Of a stretch of 64,000 nucleotides of DNA, positions 23,796 to 34,879 are shown one piece after another. Under the pieces are notes generated by a model. It worked only from the letters and a program-made list of their open reading frames with translations. It was not told the origin of the DNA and did not search any database. The DNA comes from Lojkania enalia (Eukaryota > Ascomycota > Dothideomycetes > Pleosporales). The stretch spans positions 62,001 through 126,000 of the forward strand of contig ML986615.1 of NCBI GenBank assembly GCA_010094045.1, given 5' to 3'. The stretch's first letter is position 1, and each line of letters starts with the position of its first letter. The position numbers were made by a program, and so were the translations under genes.

Positions 23796-25438
23796 ATGGG
23801 TAGAGACAGCGACGTCCCCCAGCCGGGGCCGGCTCGCCTCTCGAAAGGCGCTGGGCCCGATGAATGGCTGGAGCAGGCAAAACAGTGCAAGTATCTGCCT
23901 GAGGCCGATATGAAGCGTCTGTGTGAAATAGTCAAGGAGTGTCTCATGGAAGGTAAGATTCCCCAGGTTCATGCTCTGTTAGAAAGGCAAAAACCTCCGA
24001 GACTTTTGCAGGGTGTCGCAGGACTGGTTGCCTATCACCTCCTGTTACCTGTGCGAGATCACAGCTGGCACTCGAGTGTCGGTCTCGTCCCCCTGCTTCC
24101 TCAGGCCGAGCAGCGCTGTTCAGGATGTACTGCAACACGGATATGCCTGCCATATAATATAATTTGTTATTAATGGTTTCGCAATATAGAATCAAACATT
24201 CAGCCGGTCAAAGCACCCGTTACCATCTGTGGAGATATCCATGGTCAGTTCTACGACCTTCTTGAGCTATTTCGAGTAGCAGGCGGAATGCCTAGCGACA
24301 CTCCTGCTCCGCCCGTTGCCCCAAGTGTGCCTTTGATAAACCCTGCGGACATCGAACCTCCAACGACTATTACCGATCCTAAGGCCAAACGGAAGATGAA
24401 GAGAAGGTTTCAGAGTGATAGCAATTATACCGGACCGAGCAGCCCCAACGAAGGCGACGAGGAGGAGGAAGAGGAGGAAGAAAGGGGACGAAGTAGAAGT
24501 ATAACGGGTAGGAGAAGCACTGAAGACGAGTCTGAGGCTGGGTCCAGGCGAAATATTGCCGGTGGAGGCTTCAGCGGGCAGCAGAACTACATCTTCCTAG
24601 GTGATTTTGTAGATCGAGGGTACTTTAGCTTGGAGACTTTCACACTGCTCATGTGTTTGAAGGCTAAGTACGTATAGGTGAAAGTCGGTCTTGAAAGCCT
24701 TAAAACTAACGCCATTAGGTTCCCTGATCGTGTTACGCTCGTCCGCGGAAACCATGAGTCCCGACAGATTACTCAGGTCTATGGATTCTATGAAGAATGT
24801 CAGACGAAGTACGGCAACGCATCGGTATGGAAAGCATGTTGCCAGGTTTTTGACTTCCTCGCTCTTGCAGCCATAGTGGATGGCAAAGTGCTTTGTGTTC
24901 ATGGAGGGTTAAGCCCTGAGATCAGGACACTAGATCAGATCCGTGTTGTTGCCAGAGCACAAGAGATTCCTCATGAGGGCGCTTTTTGCGACCTTGTGTG
25001 GAGCGACCCCGAAGATGTCGATACCTGGGCGGTGTCCCCAAGAGGTGCTGGCTGGCTCTTTGGGGACAAAGTCTCTTCCGAGGTCGGTGAATCAATATTG
25101 CATGCTACTGCATATGCTAAGCATTCTTTAGTTTAATCACGTTAATGGCCTCCAACTCATAGCCCGAGCACATCAACTTGTCAATGAAGGCTATAAGGTA
25201 TGTAGTCTCCATCAGCACGTCGGCATGGCATACTGATATATTTTAGTATCATTTCAAAGACAAGGATGTCGTGACGGTTTGGTCCGCTCCCAATTACTGC
25301 TACCGCTGCGGAAACGTAGCCTCTATAATGAACCTAGCAGAAGATCTACAGCCCGGCTTCCAGATCTTCAGTGCAGTTCCGGACAACCGGCGAGCTGTGC
25401 CAGCAGGAAGAGGAACGCGCGGTGAATACTTCCTGTAG
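23796..25438 (+). CDS. sit4: Ser/Thr protein phosphatase PP6 catalytic subunit, Sit4-type, with a 97-aa insertion
   Basis: Five exons: 23796-23952, 24190-24667, 24719-25082, 25132-25197 and 25247-25438, 418 aa; introns of 237, 51, 49, 49 and 49 bp. All PPP signatures are present: GDIHG (67-71), GDFVDRG (190-196), RGNHESR (about 221-227), plus [18 protein letters not shown] and [10 protein letters not shown], which mark PP6/Sit4 rather than PP2A, PP4 or Ppg1. The C-terminus is EYFL, the methylatable PP2A-like tail. Sit4 controls G1 progression, TOR signalling and cell integrity with SAP subunits. Residues 88-184, between GGMP and NYIFLGD, are an insertion with a Pro-rich start, a KRKMKRR patch, nine consecutive acidic residues and RS dipeptides; human PP6 has only DT there. 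There is also a short N-terminal extension. Intron 1 is unusually long for this window. Confidence 0.93.
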
Positions 25439-26455
25439 TAATGTGCATATGAACAAATTTATTGCGAGCCAGTTTTTCAATTCGCAATGACGATAGACGG
25501 CGGAGCAAAGGTCGGCACGATTGGCATCAACCTTACAATCTTAGAAGCATAGTACAGAGGAGACGCGCATGCAGCATCAATGCATCTTATGAGGAGGATA
25601 CCCGAAGAATTTAATGAACCTTGTACATTACTTTGCGATTCTTAGCTGTATGAATATTGGCTGCGATTGGTGATTGATGTGCCAAGAAAATCGTCTAATT
25701 GGGAAACCGCAACCATGTGGCGAAGGCACACTAACCCCGCAACCGAGAAGGTCGGCAGCTATTCTCCATATGCTCTACAGGGGTAAACTTTCAAAGGAAT
25801 TATTTAATGGCCTATATAAACTAACAATCTGGGAACTTCTGCTACCTGTAACGGGTCTCCGTCGGAAGGTGCATCGCCATCCCTCCCTTTCATTTCTGGA
25901 ATAGCCTTAGCCGAGAGCCCAGTTCGAGTCCGATGGTGTCCAGTTCCACTCAAGTAGGTAACTCTTGATGCTGGGCGGACCTAAGCAATGAATACTACTG
26001 TTGAGGGAAGCAATTCTGCAGACGCGTATTCACCATTGGGCGGCGGCGCTGGAATACTCTTGCTGGGGTTGGAATGTGGGGGAGGGGCTGGTGTATCGAC
26101 CGATTTTTTTGCTGGGCTGTGTTGCATCTTTTTTTCTAATCCACTTTTTGGTTTTCCCGTTGTAGGTATCAGGTAGCTTCCAACCACCTCAGAAGCGTAT
26201 GCTTAGTTGCTTGCTTAGTTAGCTATAGAATTTTTTTTTTTTGATGTTAAGAGTCACTTACCCACCGCGCATACTCAATACAATCCCTGCATGTCTCTCT
26301 TGACCACCACCAATCTGCCCGGCTGATTTTGCTCGACTATGTACCTAATGTATATGCATGTAGATCGATGCTCCCTCACACTATGGAGAATGAATGAATA
26401 GATGATCATACATATTTTCTGATATGCTAGCCTGTTTTTAAAAAATTCTATTTCC
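25439..26455. other. convergent intergenic region, no gene seen
   Basis: This interval lies between the 3' ends of sit4 and the GT25 gene. A 68-codon proline-rich frame on the minus strand (25981-26187) has no ATG start and is not supported. A promoter-B-box-like string near 25929 does not fold into a tRNA. Confidence 0.6.
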
Positions 26456-28078
26456 TCACTCATTAGGCCACTGGTCCACCAACTCCTTCACTCCCTGCAC
26501 AATGTTCTCTAGGTTCATTCTAACACTCAACCTCAAATACTTTGTCTCGAACTTCCTCGCATAACCTCCGCCCAATCCCCCAATATCGCTCTCCCCTTCC
26601 ATTGGATGATGATGCGCAAAAATCGGGGGCTGGCTCGCCAAACATACCCTTTCCCGTCCCTTCTTCCTCTTTCCATTGCTTAGCAAAGGTTGCTGCTTCG
26701 ATTCCTTGGAATCAGGCAATGGGCTCTTCTCATCTTCCCCAGCACACCACCTTCCTAGTTCGGAATCGAAAATGCCATTCCATCCCTTGATCCCGAATTG
26801 ATGCAGCAATCGACGAGCTCCGCGCTGACTTACAGCATACCCGACCGTACATAACTCGCCGCCACTTGCCCGATGATATATTCTTGTATGTGGTGGATAA
26901 GCCGCGGCCAACGGATCAGTACCGCCTTGGAAGGGGTGTGCTTTCAGGTACTTTGGTATTGGCACTGTGCTGTCGTTCGGGAGCGTGAGAATCACGTTGC
27001 TGGTGGTTACGTCGGTTTTCTTATGTTGATTCGAATAGCGTGGAAAGCCCGCGCCACAATGCCCTATCCAAAGGATATCCCACTCCGCCGGATCTCCGTA
27101 CGGCGATGTCGGCCCATTCGTCTGATGTCTGGGATACCGCAGCTGCCTTTGGTAAACTTCCTTTAATGGCATGGAAGGAAGCCTCTCGGTAATGCCATTT
27201 TCGGAGAGGATATGGAATGCTGTTTCTGAGGTTTCGGGATTGGGTAGATTCTCAAGATGGTATTTTGGGGATGAAGAGAGGATCTCTTTGTTTTCTGAGA
27301 GGAAGCGTGAGGCTAGGGCAAAGCGTTGCAGGTTCTGGCGCACCCGGATGTCCCAATCGACATCGTCTTCGAAAATTAAGGCGGTAGTGAGGTTTTGTTC
27401 GACGACTCTGTCAAAAGTAAGGTATAAATGACAGCTATAAGCAGCTGGACTGGTGAATACCTTTGCAGGGCGTTCATGTGAGTTCGCCAACTTCCTCTGA
27501 TTCCGACGGAGAGCTTGATATTTTCTTCTGGTGGGGGATAAGCACTTTGTCGAATGCTGTCTCCTGTTATGCCGTCGATGAACTCGAGTTTGATATTGCT
27601 AGTTGCGGCCGCGAGAGTTATGGCATCGCGGCGGTCGGTTCGAAAAGGGAGGTTGAGGACGAGGATTTTTTGGAACTTGAAAGACGTTAGTTACAATACT
27701 AGTCGTAAACAGGATTGAGCAATGAGTAGACGAAAGCGATCCGCAATTCAGTACAGAAACGCATGATCACTCTTAGAAGAAAACTGCGATGGAACACATG
27801 GAATCATTTGTGGGAGGAAGAAAGATCTATAAGCATACACCAAGTGTTGAATTATGGATGTCCGTTAGCGACTCGTCTGCTAAATACTCATACGAATCCC
27901 CGGGTATCAAGACGGCAGTCCCGCCGTAGTTGAGATACAGATACAGAAAAGCGAAAAAGCAGCAAGTGGTCAAGAGTCTCGGTCTTGCAAGATACCATGG
28001 AGTCCGCCTTCTCTTTGCTGCCGTGAAAGAGCTTCCTCTTGGGCTCATGCCCAAGGTATCGATGGAAATGCGACGCAT
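26456..28078 (-). CDS. glycosyltransferase family 25, type II membrane protein
   Basis: Exons 28078-27839, 27675-27461 and 27407-26456, 468 aa; introns of 163 and 53 bp. ATG 28078 is the first in-frame ATG after an upstream in-frame stop. A basic N-terminus is followed by one hydrophobic segment at about 34-51, so a Golgi or ER signal anchor with a lumenal catalytic domain is likely. The domain opens with FQKILVLNLPFRTDRRDAIT, continues with IRGSWRTHMNALQR, then ALIFEDDVDWD with the acidic DxD-type cluster at 165-169, and YAVSQRGARRLL, the order seen in GT25 (LPS-biosynthesis-type) transferases. Donor and acceptor sugars cannot be read from sequence; bacterial members add galactose and animal ones glycosylate collagen. 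A disordered charged insertion lies near the C-terminus. It is divergent from nar1. Confidence 0.88.
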
Positions 28079-28604
28079 CCTTGAGCGCAGTGGAAGCACA
28101 TGTGGTAGATAGAGCTACATATCATAGGTTTGCTAGAGGTAAGTAGAAGAGTAAAGTCTGGGGAAGGATGTGAGGCCATGCTGTTCTGATGGTCAGGCTA
28201 AATGGAGCCGCAATATGATGCATGGAATATATTGATGGGCTTGACACGGCCAAGGCTTGAGCAACCTAGGCGAAGATAATCGGTGCACGTGACCGGATCG
28301 GACAACTCGGAAAAGCCCCGCGGAAAAGCTTGGGCCGGTTGATGAGAAATGCGAATGCCACCAGCCCTTATCGATAGGAGAAACATGAAATCGCAGTGGA
28401 TTTTCGCTTTCAGCTTTTATTTTTTCCGCTTCCACATTTCTCTCTACGTCGAGTCCCTTAGTTTGCGATCGTGAGTTTAATTTGCTTGCTATCTTAGGTC
28501 GTCGGGGCCCACATCACCAGGCGCTGGTCGTTTGAATTTCATTCCTTTCACACGGCGCGCTTCGAACACCCCTTCAATTGCCACTTCTCGGACACAGCTT
28601 AAAC
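28079..28604. promoter_or_regulatory. shared divergent promoter of GT25 gene and nar1
   Basis: These 526 bp lie between two start codons. A CACGTG hexamer is at 28286-28291, a possible bHLH (Cbf1/Pho4-like) site; the hexamer also occurs elsewhere in the window, so this is weak evidence. Confidence 0.5.
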
Positions 28605-30555
28605 ATGAGCGCCATTCTCTCTGCCGACGATTTGAACGACTTTATATCTCCCGGCGTTGCCTGTATAAAGCCTCTCGAGACCATTCCAGCACAGCAGTCT
28701 GAGGATAACTCTGTACGACTAGTTCCTGTCTCCGCAAACGGCGTATTACTGACAAATTCAGAATCCATACGAAGTTACCACCGAGGACAAGGCCACGGCT
28801 TCACAGCCGCTTCCCCCCGCTCAGATATCGCTTACAGACTGCCTCGCATGCTCCGGCTGTGTCACGTCTGCTGAAGCCGTCCTCGTGACCCTACAATCGC
28901 ACAATGAAGTCCTGACGACGCTTGACGCACACCCTCCGCTCCGTGCCCCGTGGTTGGCGCATGGAGGGACGAATGGGCTCATAAACGGCTCCCAGAATAT
29001 AAGCAACGGCATAACAAATGGCATCAATGGGCACTACGCAGGAGACGGGAAGTTGTTCGTAGCGAGCGTGTCCCCGCAGACGCGCGCAAGTTTGGCAGCT
29101 GTCTTCTCAGTATCCGAGGCCGAAGCAGGAAATATGATTGCCCAGCTTCTCAGTGGCCCCACTGGTTTGAAATTTGGCGGCATGCATGGCGGCGATTTCA
29201 CCTGGGTTATTGACACGAGCGTTCTCCGTGAAGCCTGCCTCGTTGCGGCTGCAGACGAAGTGGCAGCATCACTCTCCCCTGGTGCCAATGCCCCTACAGC
29301 GCCGGAATCTGAGGGCGCATACGATACTACACCGAAGAAGCCCATACTCACCTCGGCGTGCCCTGGTTGGATATGCTATGCCGAGAAGACACATCCTTAC
29401 GTCCTACCTCACCTCTCACGCCTGAAGTCTCCTCAAGCATTGACCGGAACTCTTCTCAAGTCCATCCTTAGCCAACACTATGGTATCCCTCCCTCACAGG
29501 TCTGGCATCTTGCTATTATGCCTTGCTTCGATAAGAAGCTCGAAGCTAGTCGCAGTGAACTCACCTCCTCTGCGTGGCTCCCTAGCAATACCTCCTCCGA
29601 GGACTTTGTTCGAGACGTTGACTGCGTAATCACTGCACGCGAACTGCTACACCTAGCATCCGCCCGTAATATATCGTTCTCCTCCCTCCCTCGAACACCG
29701 CTGCCATCCTCGACCAGAACTCCATTTCCTGATCCCAAAATCGATACCTTCCTCTTCCCGCCTGCTCGACGGAAGAACCAAGATGCACTTGCCGGGCCCT
29801 CGGGCGGGTATCTTTACCACATACTACGGACATACCAGGCGCAACACCCGGGGTCTTCCATAACGGTTTCTAGAGGTAGAAACGCGGATGTGGTGGAATA
29901 CTCTCTCGTACAAGGCACCGAGACAATAATCAAAATGGCCCGCTTCTACGGCTTCCGTAATATTCAGAACCTCGTAAGACGCCTGAAGCCCACGAAACTA
30001 AGTAGGCTACCTGGGGCCAAGGGAGGCGTTAATCGAAGGCCGGGCGCAAAAGGCGCTGCAGGAGGGGAGGGTGTCAACGACTATGCATACGTCGAAGTGA
30101 TGGCCTGTCCCGGTGGTTGTACAAATGGTGGTGGCCAGATTAAAGTTACAGAAGTGGAAGAAGTACGAGCAGCGGAGGGGATACAGTCAGTGAATGGCAA
30201 CATAGTTGCTCCGAGGCCTGGGCCTAAGGAGCAGAAAGAGTGGTTGGCGAGGGTGGATGAGGCGTACTTCTCCGGGTCTGACGAGGAAGGTGTTGATGGT
30301 GATGGAGATCAGGAGATGAAGGACGCAGAAGCACCCACTAAAAACGGTTTCTCCCAGGGCCAGGATGTCGTGAATGGAATATCGACGTCATACATCGGTA
30401 ATATTATGTCGTACTGGAGCGATATCACTGGTGTCGAGATGCAGAAACTGCTTTACACATCCTATCGGAAGGTCGAGAGTGATGTCGGCAAGAAGAAGCA
30501 GAGCGATGTGGAGCGAGTAGCTGGGCTAGCAGTCTCAGTCGGCGGAGGGTGGTGA
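28605..30555 (+). CDS. nar1: cytosolic iron-sulfur assembly factor Nar1
   Basis: Exons 28605-28712 and 28762-30555, 633 aa, with a 49-bp intron (branch ACTGAC, acceptor CAG). The N-terminus [20 protein letters not shown] is the fungal Nar1 opening, and the first Fe-S cluster ligands are Cys20, Cys63, Cys66 and Cys69 ([10 protein letters not shown]). The iron-hydrogenase-like second site is shown by [35 protein letters not shown] and [16 protein letters not shown]. Nar1 works in the CIA targeting step that hands [4Fe-4S] clusters to cytosolic and nuclear apoproteins. A Gly/Asn-rich spacer with repeated NG dipeptides (about residues 100-122) and a basic Gly-rich stretch with GAKG repeats (about 410-425) interrupt the core, and an acidic stretch precedes the C-terminal helix. 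It is convergent with the Ime2-type kinase. Confidence 0.95.
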
Positions 30556-32395
30556 AAGGTACGGAAATCTACGTTGCATACATGTAGCATGGCGTGGCGT
30601 TTAGGGAAGACGTGAAGCATTTGCATGGATAGGAATAGAATAGAATAGTGGATCGGGAAGGATGAAGCCCATTCAATACAATGTAGACGACCACAATTTT
30701 TTCGATGTCAGCCTCTACCCAACAAAAATATCAATTCATTCTTTAAATTTATATGCCGCACCACAGACATAGGGGAAATATGAAATGATGGAATAGATGC
30801 GGTCGGAATCACCTACAGCTCGCATTACCTACTGGCTAGCACACCTGTCTGTTAAATCGTTAATTTGCCCGCTCGTCAAAAGTCGTACATACCTCACAAA
30901 ATAAGGCACACTAACCCATCCGAAGCAAACCCATCCTAAAATAGCGTCCATGACAGCGACGGCCGGGTACGGTCCGCTCTACTCGGGAACGCCTGTCCTA
31001 TGTACCACACACATACGTGCGTACGAATGTTAGATAGTCTGTGCACAGGCTGGCTCTTCCAAGACTGAAACTGAACGCCCGACGCGGATACGAGGGTATG
31101 TTTGCATTTCACGGCATTTCGAGTGCGTACGTTCGTTCGCTTACGAGGAATGAAATACAATAGATAGATAGCCGCACGAGTCTGTTCGGAAGAAGCCGTA
31201 AATGCGGTAAGGAAAGATTCAATTTATGCCCATGCTCGGTGCGGGCTTTCTATCTCGGGTGAGAGCCCTTACACATAGGAGATTGACTGGCTTGGCAGCC
31301 AGTTAGCTACGCTTGGTAATAGCTAAGAGACTAAGATATGAGGATCGATCGACCGGTGCTAGTCTGTGTCTGTTTGGCTGGTCCAGCCAGTAGAGACCGA
31401 CGCGATCCGTCGCATATGGTATCAAACAACAAAAAATGAAAAAACAAAGGAATCCCCTTCCCCTTTCCCCCCAAGACCAGCCATTCCAGCACTAATTACA
31501 TGATTACAACAAGCCAGTATAATACGAAGGGCCCATCTACAACCAGGACTTTAGAAAAAACGCGGGAGACGAGGAAAATTCGGCAAGAGAAGACAACAAT
31601 CTTTAATCTCTTGAAGAATCTCACTGGCTACAAAAATAGTATAATGCCAAAAACCCCTGCCACTGAACACACCAAAGCTTTCCAAATGCCTCTCTTCAAG
31701 CCATCCAATACAAGTAATGTAATATGGTACGATACAAGATATGGATTGTAGTCGCCAAATGCCAAAATCGCGAGTGGGGGGGTATTTACCGCTTACGACA
31801 ACAACAAAGATGTAAAAAGGAAACGAAAAAAAAAAAAAAGGTCAAAAGGTAACACGGTCTAGTGAGGTATCTCTTACAATATCGCTGCCCCTTGAATCAA
31901 ACTCAGAAATCAAGAAATGGATGTGCGGTGGGGTCTAACCGCGCACAACCTATCACCTAGAATATAAAAAGAGTAAAATCCATGCCAGCAATTTCCGAAC
32001 GAGCCTCGCCATACAATGAAAATGCCGCCAATATGGTACTATGATATGATTAAGGAAATCGACTTAAGCGAATGTAGGTTGCGATTCGAGAATAAACGAT
32101 TGAACACGTTGGTTATCAACGCCAGTAACACCATCCAAATATGCGCTTCTTTTGATTGTTTTTCATGCGTCTTTCACCTTCCAAGACTCGTGTACCGTTC
32201 CTGACGGGAGGCTGAGAAGCTCATGGGGTCGTCAACCGTGAACATATGGTGGCGCGAGCCCCGAACTGTAGACGATGGACTAGGAATATATGAAATCCAC
32301 AGATGGAGACGAATTATTACAGTAACTATATGTTTGAAGAGGGCTTTGTTGACACGAATTGAAATTTAGTAAACTCGCTCGGATGTGGCGAGTTA
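30556..32395. other. convergent intergenic region, no gene seen
   Basis: This 1.84-kb stretch separates the 3' ends of nar1 and the kinase gene. It has only short frames and several A-rich tracts (for example near 31828). Long 3' untranslated regions are the likely content. Confidence 0.6.
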
Positions 32396-34879
32396 TTATC
32401 GATACATGGACTGCGTGGCTAAGAGGCTAGCTGCCACGCTCGAGGCCCAATCATTGTCATCGTATGGAGGTGTAGGCCATTTCGAAGGGCCTTCGTCCTT
32501 CGTGGTTCGAGATTTCGATATATCCAACGGTTTGGTCGGAGTCACATATTGATGGTTATGGCCAAAATTGACTTCATTTCGGTTGGCAGATGGCGAGGGG
32601 GTCAGGTACGAAGCAGCAGGACCTATAGACTGCGATTGCTGAGGTACTCTTCTCTGATAGTCAGTACCGCGTTGAGCATGGCTATCAAGTTTCTTAGCAG
32701 CTTTCGAAGCGGACAGAAGCATTTCGCTTAATAATTCTTCTTCTTCGTTGGGCGTTTCATATCGGTTTGAGGGATTCGATTTGTTTTGAAGCGCTCTCCT
32801 TGTCCTACTCGAGATCGGGCCATTGTGCTGACCAGCGACATTGTTCTCAGATGGACGACCCTCGTGTCCATGTGGTAATGAGTGATGACGCTTGAGCATA
32901 GGATTTGTTGCGACGCGAGGGTTCTTCGTTGGATTGTTCTGTTGAGGTGCAGCTTCAAGGCTACACCTGACGTTGTGGAGAGCCTTGTCCAAATCTGAGT
33001 ACTCGGAATTGGTCGTCGGTGCGGGTGCTAGCGGGGGCTGATCAATTATCATAGACTGTCGGTTACTGCCTCCCCAAGGAGCACATCCTGCATTAGCTTC
33101 GATATCGTCCGAATTGGGCGACATGGGAGTCTGATAACGGCCAGAGAGACGTCGAGCCCGCTTTCTCAAGTGGGAGAAGAAACCTTCTTTGTGACCGCTG
33201 GACGGCGATGCAAGTCCCGATTGGCCGTTCAATGCTCGCTCAGCTTCTTGGCGATGAATGTCTGCATAGTGGTTACCGTGTGAGGCAACCGATAATTGCC
33301 GACCAATCTTCTTCGCGGCCTTTTCTTCGCTCTCAGCAGGACGCACACTGGCTTGTGCAGTCACTGCATCTGACACAAGCGGAGAGACTGGTCTGATGGA
33401 GGGCAAAATGGGAATAGGCGCTCCATTCGAAGTGAGCCCGTTCGTCCACGTAGCTCGCTTAGATGCGTTGGGTCGATTCTTAGCCGACGAACTCGCATCG
33501 ACAGAGTTCAAATGTGCAGGTGATGGTCGCGGAGAAAGAGGTTTTGCGGGGTTATGCTGAGGCACAGCTGGTGCACTATCACGAGCAACGAGTGATCTTC
33601 GCAGCCAGGATGAGGTTTTCGATGTAAGGCTTGGCGACGCGTCTGGAGAGTCCCTGCTAGAGAGATCAGACTGTTTTCGGCCCAACAGGCGTGAAGAAGA
33701 CGATTTTAATCGTATAGGATCAAACGCGTCTTGGAAGTATTCGTGCGCCATTGCCTGTGTTGAAGACGGCCTGTTTCGGGGGTCCCACATGAGACACCAT
33801 GTGACAAAGTTAGCCAAACTAGCAGGCCACTGCGGTGCCTGAAGAATGGTATCAAGGGAATGTGGCGCCATCTATGTAATACATCAGTCCTGAAATTGGT
33901 ACGAGGTCGTTCACACTATCACATACCTTTGGGAAAGAAAATCCTAACTTTTGCGCTAGCCTGACGCCGTCCTTCCACTCACCACCGCCTACACGGTGGC
34001 CATATTTATTGACCCAACTCCCCGGACTGCCCATGATTTCGCAAACCCTCCATACTTGGTCTACCTCATTTCCACCGGGGAAAAGAGGCTTGAGGGTGGC
34101 GATTTCAACAGCCATAGCGCCGACAGCCCAGATATCTACGGGAGCCGAGTATTCACCTGCCCGGAGGAGCACTTCGGGTGCTCGATACCATCGGGTTGAA
34201 ACATATGTTGTGTATGGCAATTTGGAGTGTGTTTCTCTTGCCAGCCCAAAGTCGGCAATCTTGATGGTGTAGACTGGGGGGGTCGATGGCGGCGTCATAA
34301 GGGCAGAGTACCTTCGGAATGGATGCGACGAGTCATTCTGTTGCGATGTTGAGACCAGAATATTCTCAGGTTTGATATCGCGATGGAAAAAGTCACGCTG
34401 ATGAATATGCTCAAGTCCAGACATGATCTGGTAGAGTATGCTCTTCACACTATGAGCATCCATCGGCTTGTGGTCGCGCGCCTTCATTAGCTGGTAGAGG
34501 TTACCATCCATAAATTCCATGGCGATGTGGAGTCGTCTGCTGTATGGATCTAGAAAGATATCTAGTGCAGGAACAAGATGCGGATGTTGGGGTAATGATC
34601 GAAGAAAGATGACTTCGCGAAGCTCCAGGCAGCTCGAAAATGAATCAAATGTCTTCTTCATTGTTTTGATCGCGACCTTTGTTACGTCAATAGACCATCG
34701 AGTCGACGCGTTGCAGTAAGACTTACCAGAGTGCCTCGTCGCGCAATGTGAGCACCTGCAGTTCGTACCCGCGCGAGAGCCACGCTGCCGAAGCTCCCAT
34801 CGCCGATCTCCTTCATCACTTCATACCTCTCTTCCAGTGAGGCCCAGCCATTATGCTGGGTATTGGTATCAGAATACAT
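32396..34879 (-). CDS. ime2: Ime2/MAK-type CMGC protein kinase
   Basis: Exons 34879-34727, 34676-33927 and 33871-32396, 792 aa; introns of 50 and 55 bp. Kinase motifs are complete: Gly loop EIGDGSFGSV (24-33), VAIK with Lys55, HRDIKPENIL, IADFGLARE, and an activation loop LPYTTYVSTRWYRAPEVLL with a TxY pair. The RCK/MAK/Ime2 group is indicated by that TxY loop, the CMGC GSPGSW and LDTILQAPQWP region, and RNRPSSTQAMAHEYFQ closing the domain near 320. The remaining 470 residues are Ser/Pro-rich, disordered and basic, as in fungal homologues (A. nidulans imeB, N. crassa ime-2, U. maydis crk1), which act in sexual development and starvation or light responses. Unlike yeast Ime2, roles in filamentous fungi are often inhibitory to mating, so function is inferred. 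The upstream interval is very long. Confidence 0.92.

Noticed and set aside
23796..25438. assignment of the phosphatase to Ppg1 or PP4
   Set aside because: The [18 protein letters not shown] and CKYLPE segments match PP6/Sit4 better; the insertion alone is not diagnostic of Ppg1.
25920..25945. GTTCGAGTCC, similar to a tRNA B box
   Set aside because: The flanks do not form a T stem, and no A box, anticodon arm or acceptor stem can be folded around it.
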